Shown piece by piece: positions 1 to 8,795 of a stretch of 64,000 nucleotides of DNA (position 1 is its first letter; each line of letters begins with the position of its first letter). The notes below the pieces were generated by a model. That model did not search any database, was not told where the DNA came from, and worked only from the letters and a program-made list of their open reading frames with translations. The position numbers were made by a program, and so were the translations under genes. The stretch covers positions 124,001 through 188,000 of the forward strand of contig JARWZZ010000019.1 in assembly GCA_029866125.1 (NCBI GenBank). Reading direction: 5' to 3'. This DNA is from Limnobacter sp. (GTDB taxonomy: Bacteria; Pseudomonadota; Gammaproteobacteria; Burkholderiales; Burkholderiaceae_B).

Positions 1-2
1 CC

Positions 3-1121
3 GACCTGCCCGGCGCTCAGTTTTTCTACCTGCCTTATGACTTACCTTGCTTGGTGAAGCGATGCATCAAGCGCACCAAGGCCCAGCAGCTTTGGTTGGT
101 GGAAACGGAGCTGTGGCCGCACTTGTTGAGGTTGGCTCCAAGTTTGAATTTAAAGGTTTGCCTGTTGAATGCGCGGGTTTCGCCCCGCACGGGTAAGCGC
201 TTGAAAAAGTTGAGCGCATTAAGTAAACCCGCTTTGGCCAGTATTCACACCTTAGTCTGCCAAACGCCGGAAGATGCGCAGGTATTTGAGGCTTTGGGTA
301 GGCCTGTGGACGGTGTGGCTGGTAATTTAAAGTTTGATGTGGCTTTGAAGCCTGAAAAGGCCCAGCTGGGCTTGGGCTGGAAGTTAAAAATGCAGGTGCA
401 GTCATCCGCCGAGTGTGTGGTGCTTTTTGCCAGCAGTCGCGAGGGTGAAGAGGTGTTGTTTTTGAAGGCTTTGAGCCAATCCGAGTTTTTTAAATACAGG
501 CCCAAAACCTCGGTGTGGATTGTGCCGCGCCACCCCCAGCGTTGCGAGGAGGTTTATCTGGCAATGTGCCAAACTGCTGACGAGCTTGGTTTGGCTGACC
601 CTTTGCGGCGCAGCGCTTGGGGTGGGGTGAATGCCTTATTCCCGGATTTGAATGAAGATATGGGTGCTGGTTCAGATGCTGACTCATATTCTGAATTAGG
701 CAGCGACGATGAATTTCCGAATTTGGTATTGGGCGATTCCATGGGTGAAATGCCTGCCTACTACACCGTGGCCGACGTGGCGTTTTTGGGAGGCTCTTGG
801 CTACCCCTGGGCGGGCAAAACCTGATTGAGGCCTGCGCTTACGGATGCCCGGTTTGGATGGGGCCGCACACCTTCAACTTTGAAAAAGCGGCAGAAGATG
901 CTTTGGCTGCAGGTGCGGCGCGGCGTTTCCAAACCTTGGAGGTAGCTTTCAAGGCTTTGATGGAGCTACCGGGAAAAGGCTCAGGCGTGTTTAAAACAGA
1001 CAAGCAACTTGCATTGAATTACGCGAAGGCTCACCAAGGGGCTACGTCTAAAACGATGCAGATTCTGACCGATCGGATATCGAACAATCAGATATCAAAA
1101 CAATCCGATTTTGCACAATGA
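3..1121 (+). CDS. waaA: 3-deoxy-D-manno-octulosonic acid (Kdo) transferase WaaA, 5' end cut off by window edge
   Basis: Transfers Kdo from CMP-Kdo to lipid A at the inner membrane, an essential early step of LPS core synthesis. The frame is open to the left edge, so the N-terminal membrane anchor and first part of the donor fold lie outside; about 372 residues are visible. Recognisable blocks are LPYDLP, then METELWP-like (VETELWP), VPRHP, the LGDSMGEM loop and the GGSWLPLGGQN sugar-nucleotide block followed by MGPHTFNF, all typical of WaaA (GT30). An acidic Asp/Ser-rich stretch just before LGDSMGEM looks longer than usual. It converges on the leftward tolC-type gene with only about 20 bases between the stops. 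Family assignment is secure. Confidence 0.93.
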   Translation, partial: DLPGAQFFYLPYDLPCLVKRCIKRTKAQQLWLVETELWPHLLRLAPSLNLKVCLLNARVSPRTGKRLKKLSALSKPALASIHTLVCQTPEDAQVFEALGRPVDGVAGNLKFDVALKPEKAQLGLGWKLKMQVQSSAECVVLFASSREGEEVLFLKALSQSEFFKYRPKTSVWIVPRHPQRCEEVYLAMCQTADELGLADPLRRSAWGGVNALFPDLNEDMGAGSDADSYSELGSDDEFPNLVLGDSMGEMPAYYTVADVAFLGGSWLPLGGQNLIEACAYGCPVWMGPHTFNFEKAAEDALAAGAARRFQTLEVAFKALMELPGKGSGVFKTDKQLALNYAKAHQGATSKTMQILTDRISNNQISKQSDFAQ

Positions 1122-1142
1122 TTAGGCAGTCCAAGGGGCCAT

Positions 1143-2579
1143 TTATTTGCTGAATACAGGCTGAAGTTCTTCTAGGCTTTTTTCGTCGAGTTGGCCCACT
1201 GCAGCCTGCAGCCTCATCAGGTTAAGCAAGGTGTCGTATTTTGCGCGGAATAGGTTTTGCTGCGCGCTGGCCAATTGTTGCTGTGCATTCAACACATCAA
1301 TATTGATTCGTACCCCCACTTCATACCCGGTTTTATTGGCTTTAAGTGCCAATTCGCTGGATTTGACTGCTGTGCTCAAAGCGTTGATTTGGGCCAATCC
1401 GGTTTGTGCGCCCAAAAACGCGGCTTTGGCAGCACGTGCGCTTTGTAGGCGGGCATTGTCCAAGTCAAATCCAGACTTATTCAGCAAGGCTTTTTGTTGG
1501 CGCACTTGGCTTTGGGTCAAACCTCCCGCAAAAATAGGCACATTCAAAACCAAACTCAGGGTAGTACTTTCTTGCTCCACTTTGAAAGGGCGTCCGGTTG
1601 CGGTGTCGAAGATTTGCTGTTCGGCATCCAGCACTTGGCCGGTCAAGTCCAGCGTTGGTAAATGGCCGTATTGGGCTTTGGATACTTCGCGATTGGCAAT
1701 TTGACGCGCAAGTTCGGCTTGCAAGGTTTGAAGGTTGCCTTGAATTGCTTTTGCTGCCCAAGATTCGGCATTCATTGGATTGGGGGCTGCAATTGTGGCT
1801 TGGGGGTCCATCGGGGCCAATTGCGGTACTGCGGGGCCAATCAGGGTTTGCAAGTTAAGCTGTGCCACTTGTAGCTGATTTTGTGCACCTAGCTCTTGCG
1901 CGATGGTCAAGTCAAAGCGGGCTTGGGCTTCTTGCTGGTCGGTCACCGTGGTGGTGCCAACTTCGAAGTTGCGCTTGGCGGCTTCCAGTTGTTCGGTGAT
2001 GGCCTGTTTTTGCGTGCCAAGTGTGCTGAGTGTGTCCTGCGCAGCAAGCACATCAAAATAGGCTTGGGCCAGCTTCAGCATCAGTTCTTGTTTGGCATTT
2101 TGAACGCTTAAGGCCGAGGCTTGGTTGGCCAGTTCGCTTTGCTGGTAGGTTTCCCATGCTTTGGGTTGAAACAGGGCTTGGCGCAAATTCAAGCTGTAGG
2201 CTTTGGGCTTGCTGTTTGAATTGCTGGTTTGCCCAAAGGCCGAGCGGTCGCTGTCCTCCTTTTGCAGTTGGGCGTTGACTGCCACATTGGGTAGAAAGGC
2301 AGACAATGCTTGCGGCTTGCCTTGTAGGTTGGCCTCATGCTGGGCCAAGGCTGCGCGGTAGGTTTTATCGTGCGTAAGGGCTTGTGAAAAAAGCGCGGGC
2401 AAGCCCACTGTATTCGCAGCAAACGCAGGGTTAAACACTGCGGCCGCTAGGCCAAGCCAAAGTGGTACTAATTTGAAAGGACTTAACTTGGCAGTATGAA
2501 AGGCCCAAGAAACCGCGCACTGCGCAAACTGATTCCCACCCTGCAATTGAGACTTGGTGGTGGGGTGTGCGTGCAGCAT
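1143..2579 (-). CDS. tolC: TolC-family outer membrane channel protein
   Basis: Predicted outer-membrane channel tunnel that serves tripartite efflux pumps and type I secretion. The 478-residue product has a hydrophobic signal segment ending in NPAFA at about residue 54, then two repeats rich in Ala, Gln and Leu, the alternating coiled-coil pattern of TolC (for example AQAYFDVLAAQDTL and the second-half LNVPIFAGG). Length matches TolC-type proteins. The N-terminus before the signal segment is long (about 35 residues), so a later start is possible. It lies upstream of rhodanese and pcm in the opposite sense of waaA; an RND pump that could use it is encoded just beyond pcm. Whether it serves that pump or a type I exporter cannot be told from sequence. 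Confidence 0.88.
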   Translation of the reverse strand: MLHAHPTTKSQLQGGNQFAQCAVSWAFHTAKLSPFKLVPLWLGLAAAVFNPAFAANTVGLPALFSQALTHDKTYRAALAQHEANLQGKPQALSAFLPNVAVNAQLQKEDSDRSAFGQTSNSNSKPKAYSLNLRQALFQPKAWETYQQSELANQASALSVQNAKQELMLKLAQAYFDVLAAQDTLSTLGTQKQAITEQLEAAKRNFEVGTTTVTDQQEAQARFDLTIAQELGAQNQLQVAQLNLQTLIGPAVPQLAPMDPQATIAAPNPMNAESWAAKAIQGNLQTLQAELARQIANREVSKAQYGHLPTLDLTGQVLDAEQQIFDTATGRPFKVEQESTTLSLVLNVPIFAGGLTQSQVRQQKALLNKSGFDLDNARLQSARAAKAAFLGAQTGLAQINALSTAVKSSELALKANKTGYEVGVRINIDVLNAQQQLASAQQNLFRAKYDTLLNLMRLQAAVGQLDEKSLEELQPVFSK

Positions 2580-2610
2580 GCCTGTTTTCCTTGGGTTTTT
2601 AACTTGATCC

Positions 2611-2931
2611 TTAATATACCGGGCAAGTGGTGTCTACGTCAGCGGCCCAGGCGTGAATGCCGCCATGAAGATTGGCGACTCTGTCAAATCCTTGACGTTG
2701 GAGGTACAGCGCCACTTGGTAGCTTCTCACACCGTGGTGGCAGAGGCACACAATTTCGCTTTCCGGGTCAATCTCGTTTAAGCGAGATGTGATTTCGCCC
2801 ATGGGTATGTCGAGGCTACCCGGTAGCTTGCAAATCTCAAGCTCCCAAGGTTCGCGGACATCCAAAATGACGGGTAAGTTGTCTTTGGCTTTGATTCTGT
2901 CCGCGAGTTGAGTGGCTGTTAGGATGTCCAT
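2611..2931 (-). CDS. single-domain rhodanese-like sulfurtransferase
   Basis: A 106-residue one-domain rhodanese, the GlpE/PspE size class, expected to carry sulfur as a persulfide on the active-site Cys. The catalytic loop is CHHGVRS with Cys64 as nucleophile, and the preceding LDVREPWE (about residues 23-30) and the later NLHGGIHAW are hallmarks of the domain. No signal peptide is present, so it should be cytoplasmic. It sits between pcm and the TolC-type gene and is probably cotranscribed (12 bases separate it from pcm). This rhodanese-pcm-tolC arrangement is common in Burkholderiales; the physiological sulfur acceptor is unknown. Confidence 0.9.
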   Translation of the reverse strand: MDILTATQLADRIKAKDNLPVILDVREPWELEICKLPGSLDIPMGEITSRLNEIDPESEIVCLCHHGVRSYQVALYLQRQGFDRVANLHGGIHAWAADVDTTCPVY

Positions 2932-2942
2932 TCAGTTTCCAT

Positions 2943-3617
2943 TCAGAACACGAATGCTTTGGCTGTCGGGCAGTTGGCCAAGGGCTTGGCAATGGTTTCG
3001 AACAAAGGAATACTGCCCACTTGGCCTTGTGTGTTTTTGCTGACCAGCACGGCTTGCATCACAGGTTGTTGACCAATCACGCCGATTAAACGTCCACCCG
3101 CATTCAATTGGGCAATCAGGCTTTCAGGCATGACTTCGGATGAGCCTGACAGCACGATGACATCAAAATTGCCCAGTGCTTTGGCTTGGGTAAAGCCGCA
3201 ACCGGTCACCACGTTCACACGGGTAATGCCTTGCTTTTTCAAGTTGGCGCGAGCTTGGTCAGCAATGGCGGGGTCAGCTTCGATGGTTGTGACATGCGCC
3301 GCTCTTTGGGCCAACAGTGCAGCCATATAGCCAGTGCCGGTGCCAATTTCCAGAACTTTGTCTGTGGGCTTGATTTCCACTTCCTGAAGAAATTTGCCTT
3401 CAATTTTGGGGGCCAGCATGGTGTGGCCTGTGTCTTTGCCGTTGATTTTGATGGGCAGCTCACAGTCGGTGAAAGCCAGCGATTGCTGGTCTGCAGCCAC
3501 AAAATGCTCGCGTTTGACTGCAGTCAGCAGGTCGAGAACGGCTTGGTTTAGCACGTTCCAAGGGCGGATCTGTTGCTCAATCATGTTGAAGCGGGCTTTT
3601 TCGAAGTCCATGGGCAA
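2943..3617 (-). CDS. pcm: protein-L-isoaspartate O-methyltransferase
   Basis: Methylates L-isoaspartyl residues in aged proteins using S-adenosylmethionine so that they can return to L-aspartate. The 224-residue protein carries the SAM-binding motif I VLEIGTGTGYMAALLA near residue 85 and a conserved N-terminal MIEQQIRPWNV block typical of the proteobacterial Pcm branch. A second Met at residue 3 could equally be the start. It heads a small leftward group with the rhodanese and TolC-type genes and starts 35 bases downstream of the RND pump stop. Some members of this branch lack strong isoaspartyl activity, so the enzymatic role is inferred from family. Confidence 0.88.
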   Translation of the reverse strand: MPMDFEKARFNMIEQQIRPWNVLNQAVLDLLTAVKREHFVAADQQSLAFTDCELPIKINGKDTGHTMLAPKIEGKFLQEVEIKPTDKVLEIGTGTGYMAALLAQRAAHVTTIEADPAIADQARANLKKQGITRVNVVTGCGFTQAKALGNFDVIVLSGSSEVMPESLIAQLNAGGRLIGVIGQQPVMQAVLVSKNTQGQVGSIPLFETIAKPLANCPTAKAFVF

Positions 3618-3652
3618 GTACCAAGAAGGATTGAAGTTAACTCGCTATTTTA

Positions 3653-6600
3653 TCAAACCCGCTGGGTGTCCTGTTTGATTTGTTTGGATTTTTTCTTCGC
3701 TTTGTAATTTTCAATTAAAGAAAACAGCACAGGTACGACCAATAAGGTCAGCAAAGTGGAGGTAATTACACCGCCTATCACCGCATGGGCCATGGGTGAG
3801 CGCTGTTCGCTGCCTTCACCTTGGGCCAGAGCCAGTGGCAACATGCCGAACACCATGGCAAGTGTGGTCATTAAAATCGGGCGCAGCCGTGTTTCAGCAG
3901 CCAGAATCAGCGAGTCCTTGATTTGCATGCCTTTTTTCATGGACTGATTGGCAAAGTCCACCAACAAAATGGCGTTTTTGGTGACCAAGCCCATCAGCAT
4001 CACAAAGCCGATGATTGAAAAAATATTCAAAGTGCTGCCAAAAACTAGCAGGGCCAGAATGACGCCGATGAGTGACAAGGGCAGGCTCATCATGATGACA
4101 AGCGGTTGAATGAAAGATGAAAATTGAGAGGCGAGAATCAGGTAAATAAACACAATGGCCAAAACCAGCGCTTGAAGGGCAAAGTTAAGGGTGTCTTTGA
4201 TGTCCTTGGTGGAGCCTCCGTAACTGACTCGGTAGCCGGGTGGAATGTCCATTTGGGCAATCGCTTTTTGAAGGTCGGACGAGACGGACCCTGCTGCGGC
4301 ACCTTCAACGTTTGCACTCAGTAACACCTCACGGGTGAGGTATTTGCGGTTAATTTGGGCTGCTGCTTGGCTGCGTTCAAACCGCGCAACATCGCCCAAG
4401 CGCAGTTGCACTGGGCCATTGGCGCTTTGTACGGTAAGGGGCAGGGCGCTTAATTGCTCAATTTGACGGCGGTCTTGTTCTGACAGCTGCACCACCACGT
4501 CGTAGTTTTCTTCATCGGGTGCTTTCCAAGTGCCGATGGTTCTGCCTGCCAGCAAAGGGCGTAGGCTGTTGTCGATTTGTTGGATGCTCAAGCCTCGGTC
4601 TGCGGTGGCTTGGCGATCAATGACCACTTTAACCGTGGGTTTGGTGGCTTTGAGTGAGCTGTCCAAATCCACCAGTCTGGAGTCCTTGGCCATCAGGACT
4701 TTGACCTGCTCAGACAGGTTTTGAAGCACTTTCAAATCAGGCCCCAACAAACTGACTTGTACCGGTTTGCCCGAGCCTACTGATTGCTGAGCCCCAACCT
4801 GAGTAACGGTTACGCCCGCAATCTGACGCAATTCAGTGCGCATAAGTTTGGACAAAGTCTCAACTGTGCGTGTGCGTTCCACCCGTGGTTTGAGCTTGAC
4901 ATACACACTGGCGTAGTTTTTACCCGCTGAAATGCCGGTGTTGATGGTGGTGTACACATACAGAACCTCGGTGTGCTGCTTGATCAACTGCTCCACTTGC
5001 AGGGTTTTGCGCTCAGTCAGTTCAAGTGGTGAGCCTTCGGGCGTGTAAAACTGCACGCTTAACTCGCTGTTGTCGGCTTGGGGGGTAAATTCAACACCCA
5101 CAAACTTCAACAGCCCGAATGAGGCTACAAATGAAAGCAGCGCAACCGTCAAAACGGTTTTTGGCCAAGCAAGCCCCCACTTCAACAATTTGACATAGAG
5201 GCTTTCCAGCCGAAGCATCAGGGTTTGAAACCAGTCCAGCAGTTTGCCCAGTGGGCCCTTGAAGCTTTGCCCATGGGCTTGAGGGTCGTACCAAACGGAG
5301 GACAGCATCGGGTCCAGCGTGAAGCTGACAAACATGGACAGCAATACCGCGCAAGCCACGGTGATGCCGAACTGATGAAAAAATTGACCAATAATGCCAC
5401 CCATAAAACCGACGGGCAAAAACACAGCCACGATGGACAAGGTGGTGGCCAGCACTGCGAGGCCAATTTCCTTGGTGCCGTCCAATGCGGCCAGTTTGTG
5501 GTCTTTGCCCGTTTGCAGGTGGCGAACAATGTTTTCACGCACCACAATTGCATCGTCAATCAGCAGGCCCACGCAAATGGACATGGCCAGCAGGGTTAGC
5601 AAATTGATGGTGAAACCCATGGCGTACAGCACAGTGAATGTGCCAATCAATGAGATGGGCAGCGTCAACCCGGTGATGACGGTGCTGCGCCACGAGCCTA
5701 AAAACAAAAACACAATAACCACGGTGAGGAGCGCACCCTCAAACAGTGTTTTGCGCACATCTTGCAAGGAGTTGCGGATGGGTTGAGACAAATCGCGAGC
5801 CAATGTGAGTTTGACCTCGCCACCTAACTCTTTTTCGATGTCGACGATGGCTGCGCGGACTGCGTCCACCACTTCAACCGAGTTGGCATCTTGGGTTTTC
5901 AAAATGTCGATGGAAATCACGCGCTGCCCCTGGTACAAGGCCAGTGAGCGAATATCTTGCTCTGAATCCACAATGCGAGCCACTTCGCCCAACAAGATTT
6001 GCTTGCCTTGCGTGTTGGCAATGACCAGTTTTTCAAAATCAGACGCGGATTGAAGGCGGGCATCCAGTTGGATGACTGATTCACTGCCTTCGGTTTTCAA
6101 GCTACCCAGCGGCAGTATCTGGTTGTCCTGAGAAATGGCGCTGAGAACCTGCGACAGGCTGAGGTTGGATTGTTCCAGCGCTTGGGGTTTGACTTCGATC
6201 CGCAGCTGGCGCGAGGTGCCCCCATTCAAGTTGGCTGCACCCACACCGCGTACATTTTCCATGCGGCGCTTAATGGTTTGCTCGGAGATCAGGCTTAGTT
6301 GGCGTAAGTTGAGGGATTTTGCCTGTATTAGCACTGAAGCGATTGGGAAGTCATCAGGGTTGAATCGGGTGATGACAGGCTCTTTGATTTCGTCTCGCAG
6401 CACCGGGCGTATGAGGGCTACTTTTTCACGCACATTTTGCGCGGCCTGCGGGCCGTCTGTCAGCAAGTCAAATTCTGCAATGATGAGCGAAGTGCCTTCA
6501 AACGAGCGTGAACTCAGGGTTTTCAAACCTGAGATGGTGTTGACCACTTCCTCCAGAGGGCGGGTAAGTTCAGTCTCTACCACCTCGGGCGAGGCCCCAG

Positions 6601-6754
6601 GGTACTCCGCTGAAATCACCACGACTGGAAAATTCAGATCGGGGAATTGATCAATCGGCAGCCTGTTGTAGGCGAATAGCCCCAAAACCAAAAGTGCGGC
6701 CATCATCATTGTGGCCATGACCGGGTTTTGAATTGAAATGCGGGTGAACCACAT
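3653..6754 (-). CDS. RND-family efflux pump, inner membrane permease
   Basis: Proton-driven drug/solvent exporter of the HAE1 (AcrB/MexB/MdtB) class; 1033 residues, the normal length. It starts with the family N-terminus WFTRISIQNPVMATMMM and shows the duplicated layout of one TM helix, a large periplasmic loop, and a six-helix block, twice. The proton-relay Asp pair is visible in TM4 as LLIDDAIVV. The second half ends with a basic cytoplasmic tail. It follows the membrane-fusion gene by 13 bases and belongs to a tetR-MFP-RND operon, so expression is probably controlled by that TetR protein. The substrate cannot be predicted; HAE1 membership rather than heavy-metal efflux is supported by the absence of CusA-type Met clusters. 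Confidence 0.93.
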   Translation of the reverse strand: MWFTRISIQNPVMATMMMAALLVLGLFAYNRLPIDQFPDLNFPVVVISAEYPGASPEVVETELTRPLEEVVNTISGLKTLSSRSFEGTSLIIAEFDLLTDGPQAAQNVREKVALIRPVLRDEIKEPVITRFNPDDFPIASVLIQAKSLNLRQLSLISEQTIKRRMENVRGVGAANLNGGTSRQLRIEVKPQALEQSNLSLSQVLSAISQDNQILPLGSLKTEGSESVIQLDARLQSASDFEKLVIANTQGKQILLGEVARIVDSEQDIRSLALYQGQRVISIDILKTQDANSVEVVDAVRAAIVDIEKELGGEVKLTLARDLSQPIRNSLQDVRKTLFEGALLTVVIVFLFLGSWRSTVITGLTLPISLIGTFTVLYAMGFTINLLTLLAMSICVGLLIDDAIVVRENIVRHLQTGKDHKLAALDGTKEIGLAVLATTLSIVAVFLPVGFMGGIIGQFFHQFGITVACAVLLSMFVSFTLDPMLSSVWYDPQAHGQSFKGPLGKLLDWFQTLMLRLESLYVKLLKWGLAWPKTVLTVALLSFVASFGLLKFVGVEFTPQADNSELSVQFYTPEGSPLELTERKTLQVEQLIKQHTEVLYVYTTINTGISAGKNYASVYVKLKPRVERTRTVETLSKLMRTELRQIAGVTVTQVGAQQSVGSGKPVQVSLLGPDLKVLQNLSEQVKVLMAKDSRLVDLDSSLKATKPTVKVVIDRQATADRGLSIQQIDNSLRPLLAGRTIGTWKAPDEENYDVVVQLSEQDRRQIEQLSALPLTVQSANGPVQLRLGDVARFERSQAAAQINRKYLTREVLLSANVEGAAAGSVSSDLQKAIAQMDIPPGYRVSYGGSTKDIKDTLNFALQALVLAIVFIYLILASQFSSFIQPLVIMMSLPLSLIGVILALLVFGSTLNIFSIIGFVMLMGLVTKNAILLVDFANQSMKKGMQIKDSLILAAETRLRPILMTTLAMVFGMLPLALAQGEGSEQRSPMAHAVIGGVITSTLLTLLVVPVLFSLIENYKAKKKSKQIKQDTQRV

Positions 6755-6767
6755 GCTGGGCGTTGCC

Positions 6768-8009
6768 TTAGGGTTTTGCGGGGATAGGAGTAGTCACCGG
6801 ACGGGTGCTTGGACTGATGGTTATGGAATTGCCTTCCCGAAGTGGCCCTAAGTTGACGCCAACAATGGTTTGTCCCTCTTTTAATCCGGACTTGATCTCT
6901 ACCATGGTGTTGCTGTTGTCGCTTCCACTGTTTTGTTCTGGCCCCAGCACCACGGGCTGCTCCCTGACCGTGAGTTCAATTGTACGTTGATCGCTTGTTT
7001 GACCGATTTCGCCATCCAACACATAAACGATGGGCAAGCCCTTCGATTCCCGAATTGCAGCCAGCGGAACAATCAAACCTTGTTCAGTTTGCTCGGTTTT
7101 AACCCTGGCGGTGCCAAACTGGCCTGCACGCATTTGCAGGCGCGGGTTGGGTGCTCGAATGTAAACTGGAATAGACCGTGAACCAGCGGAGGTGCTGGGG
7201 CTAATTCTAACCAGTTTGCCTTCCACGGCCTGTGTTTGGCCCTCGGCATACAAGTTCACAGCAAGCCCTTCTTTGAGCACCTGCAATTGGTCTGCGCTTG
7301 CAAGGGCTTTGAATTCCACCGTGTGAATGTCCAGCAGTTCCAGCAAAGGGCTGTCAATTGACACCTTGCTGCCCGTTTGTATTTGGGTGGGGCCGATTAG
7401 CCCTGCAAATGGGGCTCGTACCTCGGTGTCTTTCAATTGCTGTTGGGCCAAGTCCAATTGCGATTGGGCGGCTTGCACCTGCGCAGTGGCTGAATCTTTG
7501 GCGGCTTGGGCGTTGATTAACGCAGCTTCAGACACATAATTTTGCTTATACAGCTTCTCGTTTTGGGCAAATTGTTGCAGGGCTTGGGCCAATTGGGCCT
7601 TTTGGCTGGCCAGTAAGGCTTTTCGCTCCTCCACCCGTATTCGGGCCTCGGTGGGGTCAATGCGCGCAATCAATGCCCCTTGCGCCAATGAATCGCCTTC
7701 GCGGGATGGCATTTCAAGCACCACGCCGCTGGCCTTGGAGCGAATTTGTACCCGTTTGATGGCATCGAATGTGCCTGTGAGCTCGATGCCCTGCGAAATG
7801 CCCGATTTTTGGACTTTGAACAAATCCTCGGCCTGCACAATGAATTGAGCCGAGTCAACGGCTGGTGTTGCAGCAGGTTCAGCCGGGTTGTTTGGGTTTG
7901 ATTTTGAACAAGCCGAAAGCGTCTGAAGCGAGGCCAGAAGCAAGGCCAGCAGCCATTTGTGGGATGTTTTTGGGGTTGTGCGCAGCGATTTCTGACTTGC
8001 TCTTGACAT
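6768..8009 (-). CDS. RND pump periplasmic adaptor (membrane fusion) lipoprotein
   Basis: Links the RND permease to an outer membrane channel. The 413-residue product begins with a lipoprotein signal ending in the lipobox LSAC (Cys34), then a barrel-sandwich hybrid domain (SRIDPTEARI-type lipoyl half), a long Ala/Gln-rich alpha-hairpin (about residues 125-200) and a beta-barrel. The start is notable: the signal peptide is required for function, no later start keeps it, and the chosen ATG lies 131 bases inside the upstream tetR gene in another frame. The two genes are therefore expected to be translationally coupled. The downstream RND gene follows after 13 bases. Confidence 0.92.
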   Translation of the reverse strand: MSRASQKSLRTTPKTSHKWLLALLLASLQTLSACSKSNPNNPAEPAATPAVDSAQFIVQAEDLFKVQKSGISQGIELTGTFDAIKRVQIRSKASGVVLEMPSREGDSLAQGALIARIDPTEARIRVEERKALLASQKAQLAQALQQFAQNEKLYKQNYVSEAALINAQAAKDSATAQVQAAQSQLDLAQQQLKDTEVRAPFAGLIGPTQIQTGSKVSIDSPLLELLDIHTVEFKALASADQLQVLKEGLAVNLYAEGQTQAVEGKLVRISPSTSAGSRSIPVYIRAPNPRLQMRAGQFGTARVKTEQTEQGLIVPLAAIRESKGLPIVYVLDGEIGQTSDQRTIELTVREQPVVLGPEQNSGSDNSNTMVEIKSGLKEGQTIVGVNLGPLREGNSITISPSTRPVTTPIPAKP

Positions 8010-8658
8010 AATTCGGATTCTTCAAGCCTTCCAGAACCATCTGGATGTAAGTGTCAATGAACCGTTTGGGGTCTGTGTCCGTTTGACAGCTCACATCCAT
8101 GGTTTGTTGCCACACGCCCAAGGTTACCAAAGGGGAGTGCAGCACACGGGCGGTGTATTCTGTGTCCACATCGCGGAATTCCCCTGCTTTGACTCCCCGT
8201 TTCAGCAGGTCTTCCAAATAGGCCCACCAAGGTAAAACCACCTCGTTGTAAAAAAACAGGCTTAAATCCGGAAAGGCATGCGACTCGGTCAAAATCAACT
8301 TGGTGATGGTGCAAAGCTGGGTTGACCCATAACGGTCCCACCACTCGTGGATGGAATCCCTAAGCAACTCGGAGTAAGTGGCATTGGTTTGCTCGCCAAT
8401 GCGTTGGCGAACCTCATTCACAATGGGGGACACATGCTCGCGCACCACGGCCTTGAGCAGTTCTTCTTTGTTGGAATAGTAAAGGTAAACCGTACCTTTA
8501 CTGACGCCAGCCATTTTTGCAACGTCTTCCAAGCGGGATCCGGCAAAGCCTTTTTCACCAAATACCTTAAGCGCCGCACAAAGTAACTCTTGCGGACGGT
8601 CCTCTTTGCGCCTTGCCCATCGGGGTGCACTACTTACAGCTTCACATGGCTTCATCAC
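7879..8658 (-). CDS. TetR/AcrR-family transcriptional regulator
   Basis: 259-residue repressor-type protein with an N-terminal helix-turn-helix (residues about 25-65; SRLEDVAKMAGVSKGTVYLYY) preceded by an extended basic head. The C-terminal ligand domain resembles the TetR_C_33 kind seen with RND pumps. It is first in the operon with the adaptor and pump genes and divergent from ilvE, so it probably represses its own operon from the 137-base intergenic region. Two adjacent ATG codons could serve as start. Its last about 43 codons (after PNYVKSKSE) overlap the adaptor gene and encode a low-complexity Ala/Gly/Lys tail that may exist mainly to host the overlap. The inducer is unknown. Confidence 0.9.
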   Translation of the reverse strand: MMKPCEAVSSAPRWARRKEDRPQELLCAALKVFGEKGFAGSRLEDVAKMAGVSKGTVYLYYSNKEELLKAVVREHVSPIVNEVRQRIGEQTNATYSELLRDSIHEWWDRYGSTQLCTITKLILTESHAFPDLSLFFYNEVVLPWWAYLEDLLKRGVKAGEFRDVDTEYTARVLHSPLVTLGVWQQTMDVSCQTDTDPKRFIDTYIQMVLEGLKNPNYVKSKSEIAAHNPKNIPQMAAGLASGLASDAFGLFKIKPKQPG

Positions 8659-8795
8659 AAATCTGTCATTATTTTGGGTTATTCATGCACTATAGAGGGT
8701 CAAACTTCTTTCAGTCAACGTCGGTTTTGTACTAATAGCGTCACTAGCCTGTAGAATATCGAGTTTGGTTTAATCACAGAATTCGGAGAATTGGC

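Noticed and set aside
3653..6754. Large antisense open frames over the RND, MFP and other genes
   Set aside because: They follow codon bias shadows of the real genes, have no ribosome sites and no motifs.
8727..8757. Promoter TTGTAC / TAGAAT before ilvE
   Set aside because: Spacing is 19 bases and alternatives exist; too weak to list.
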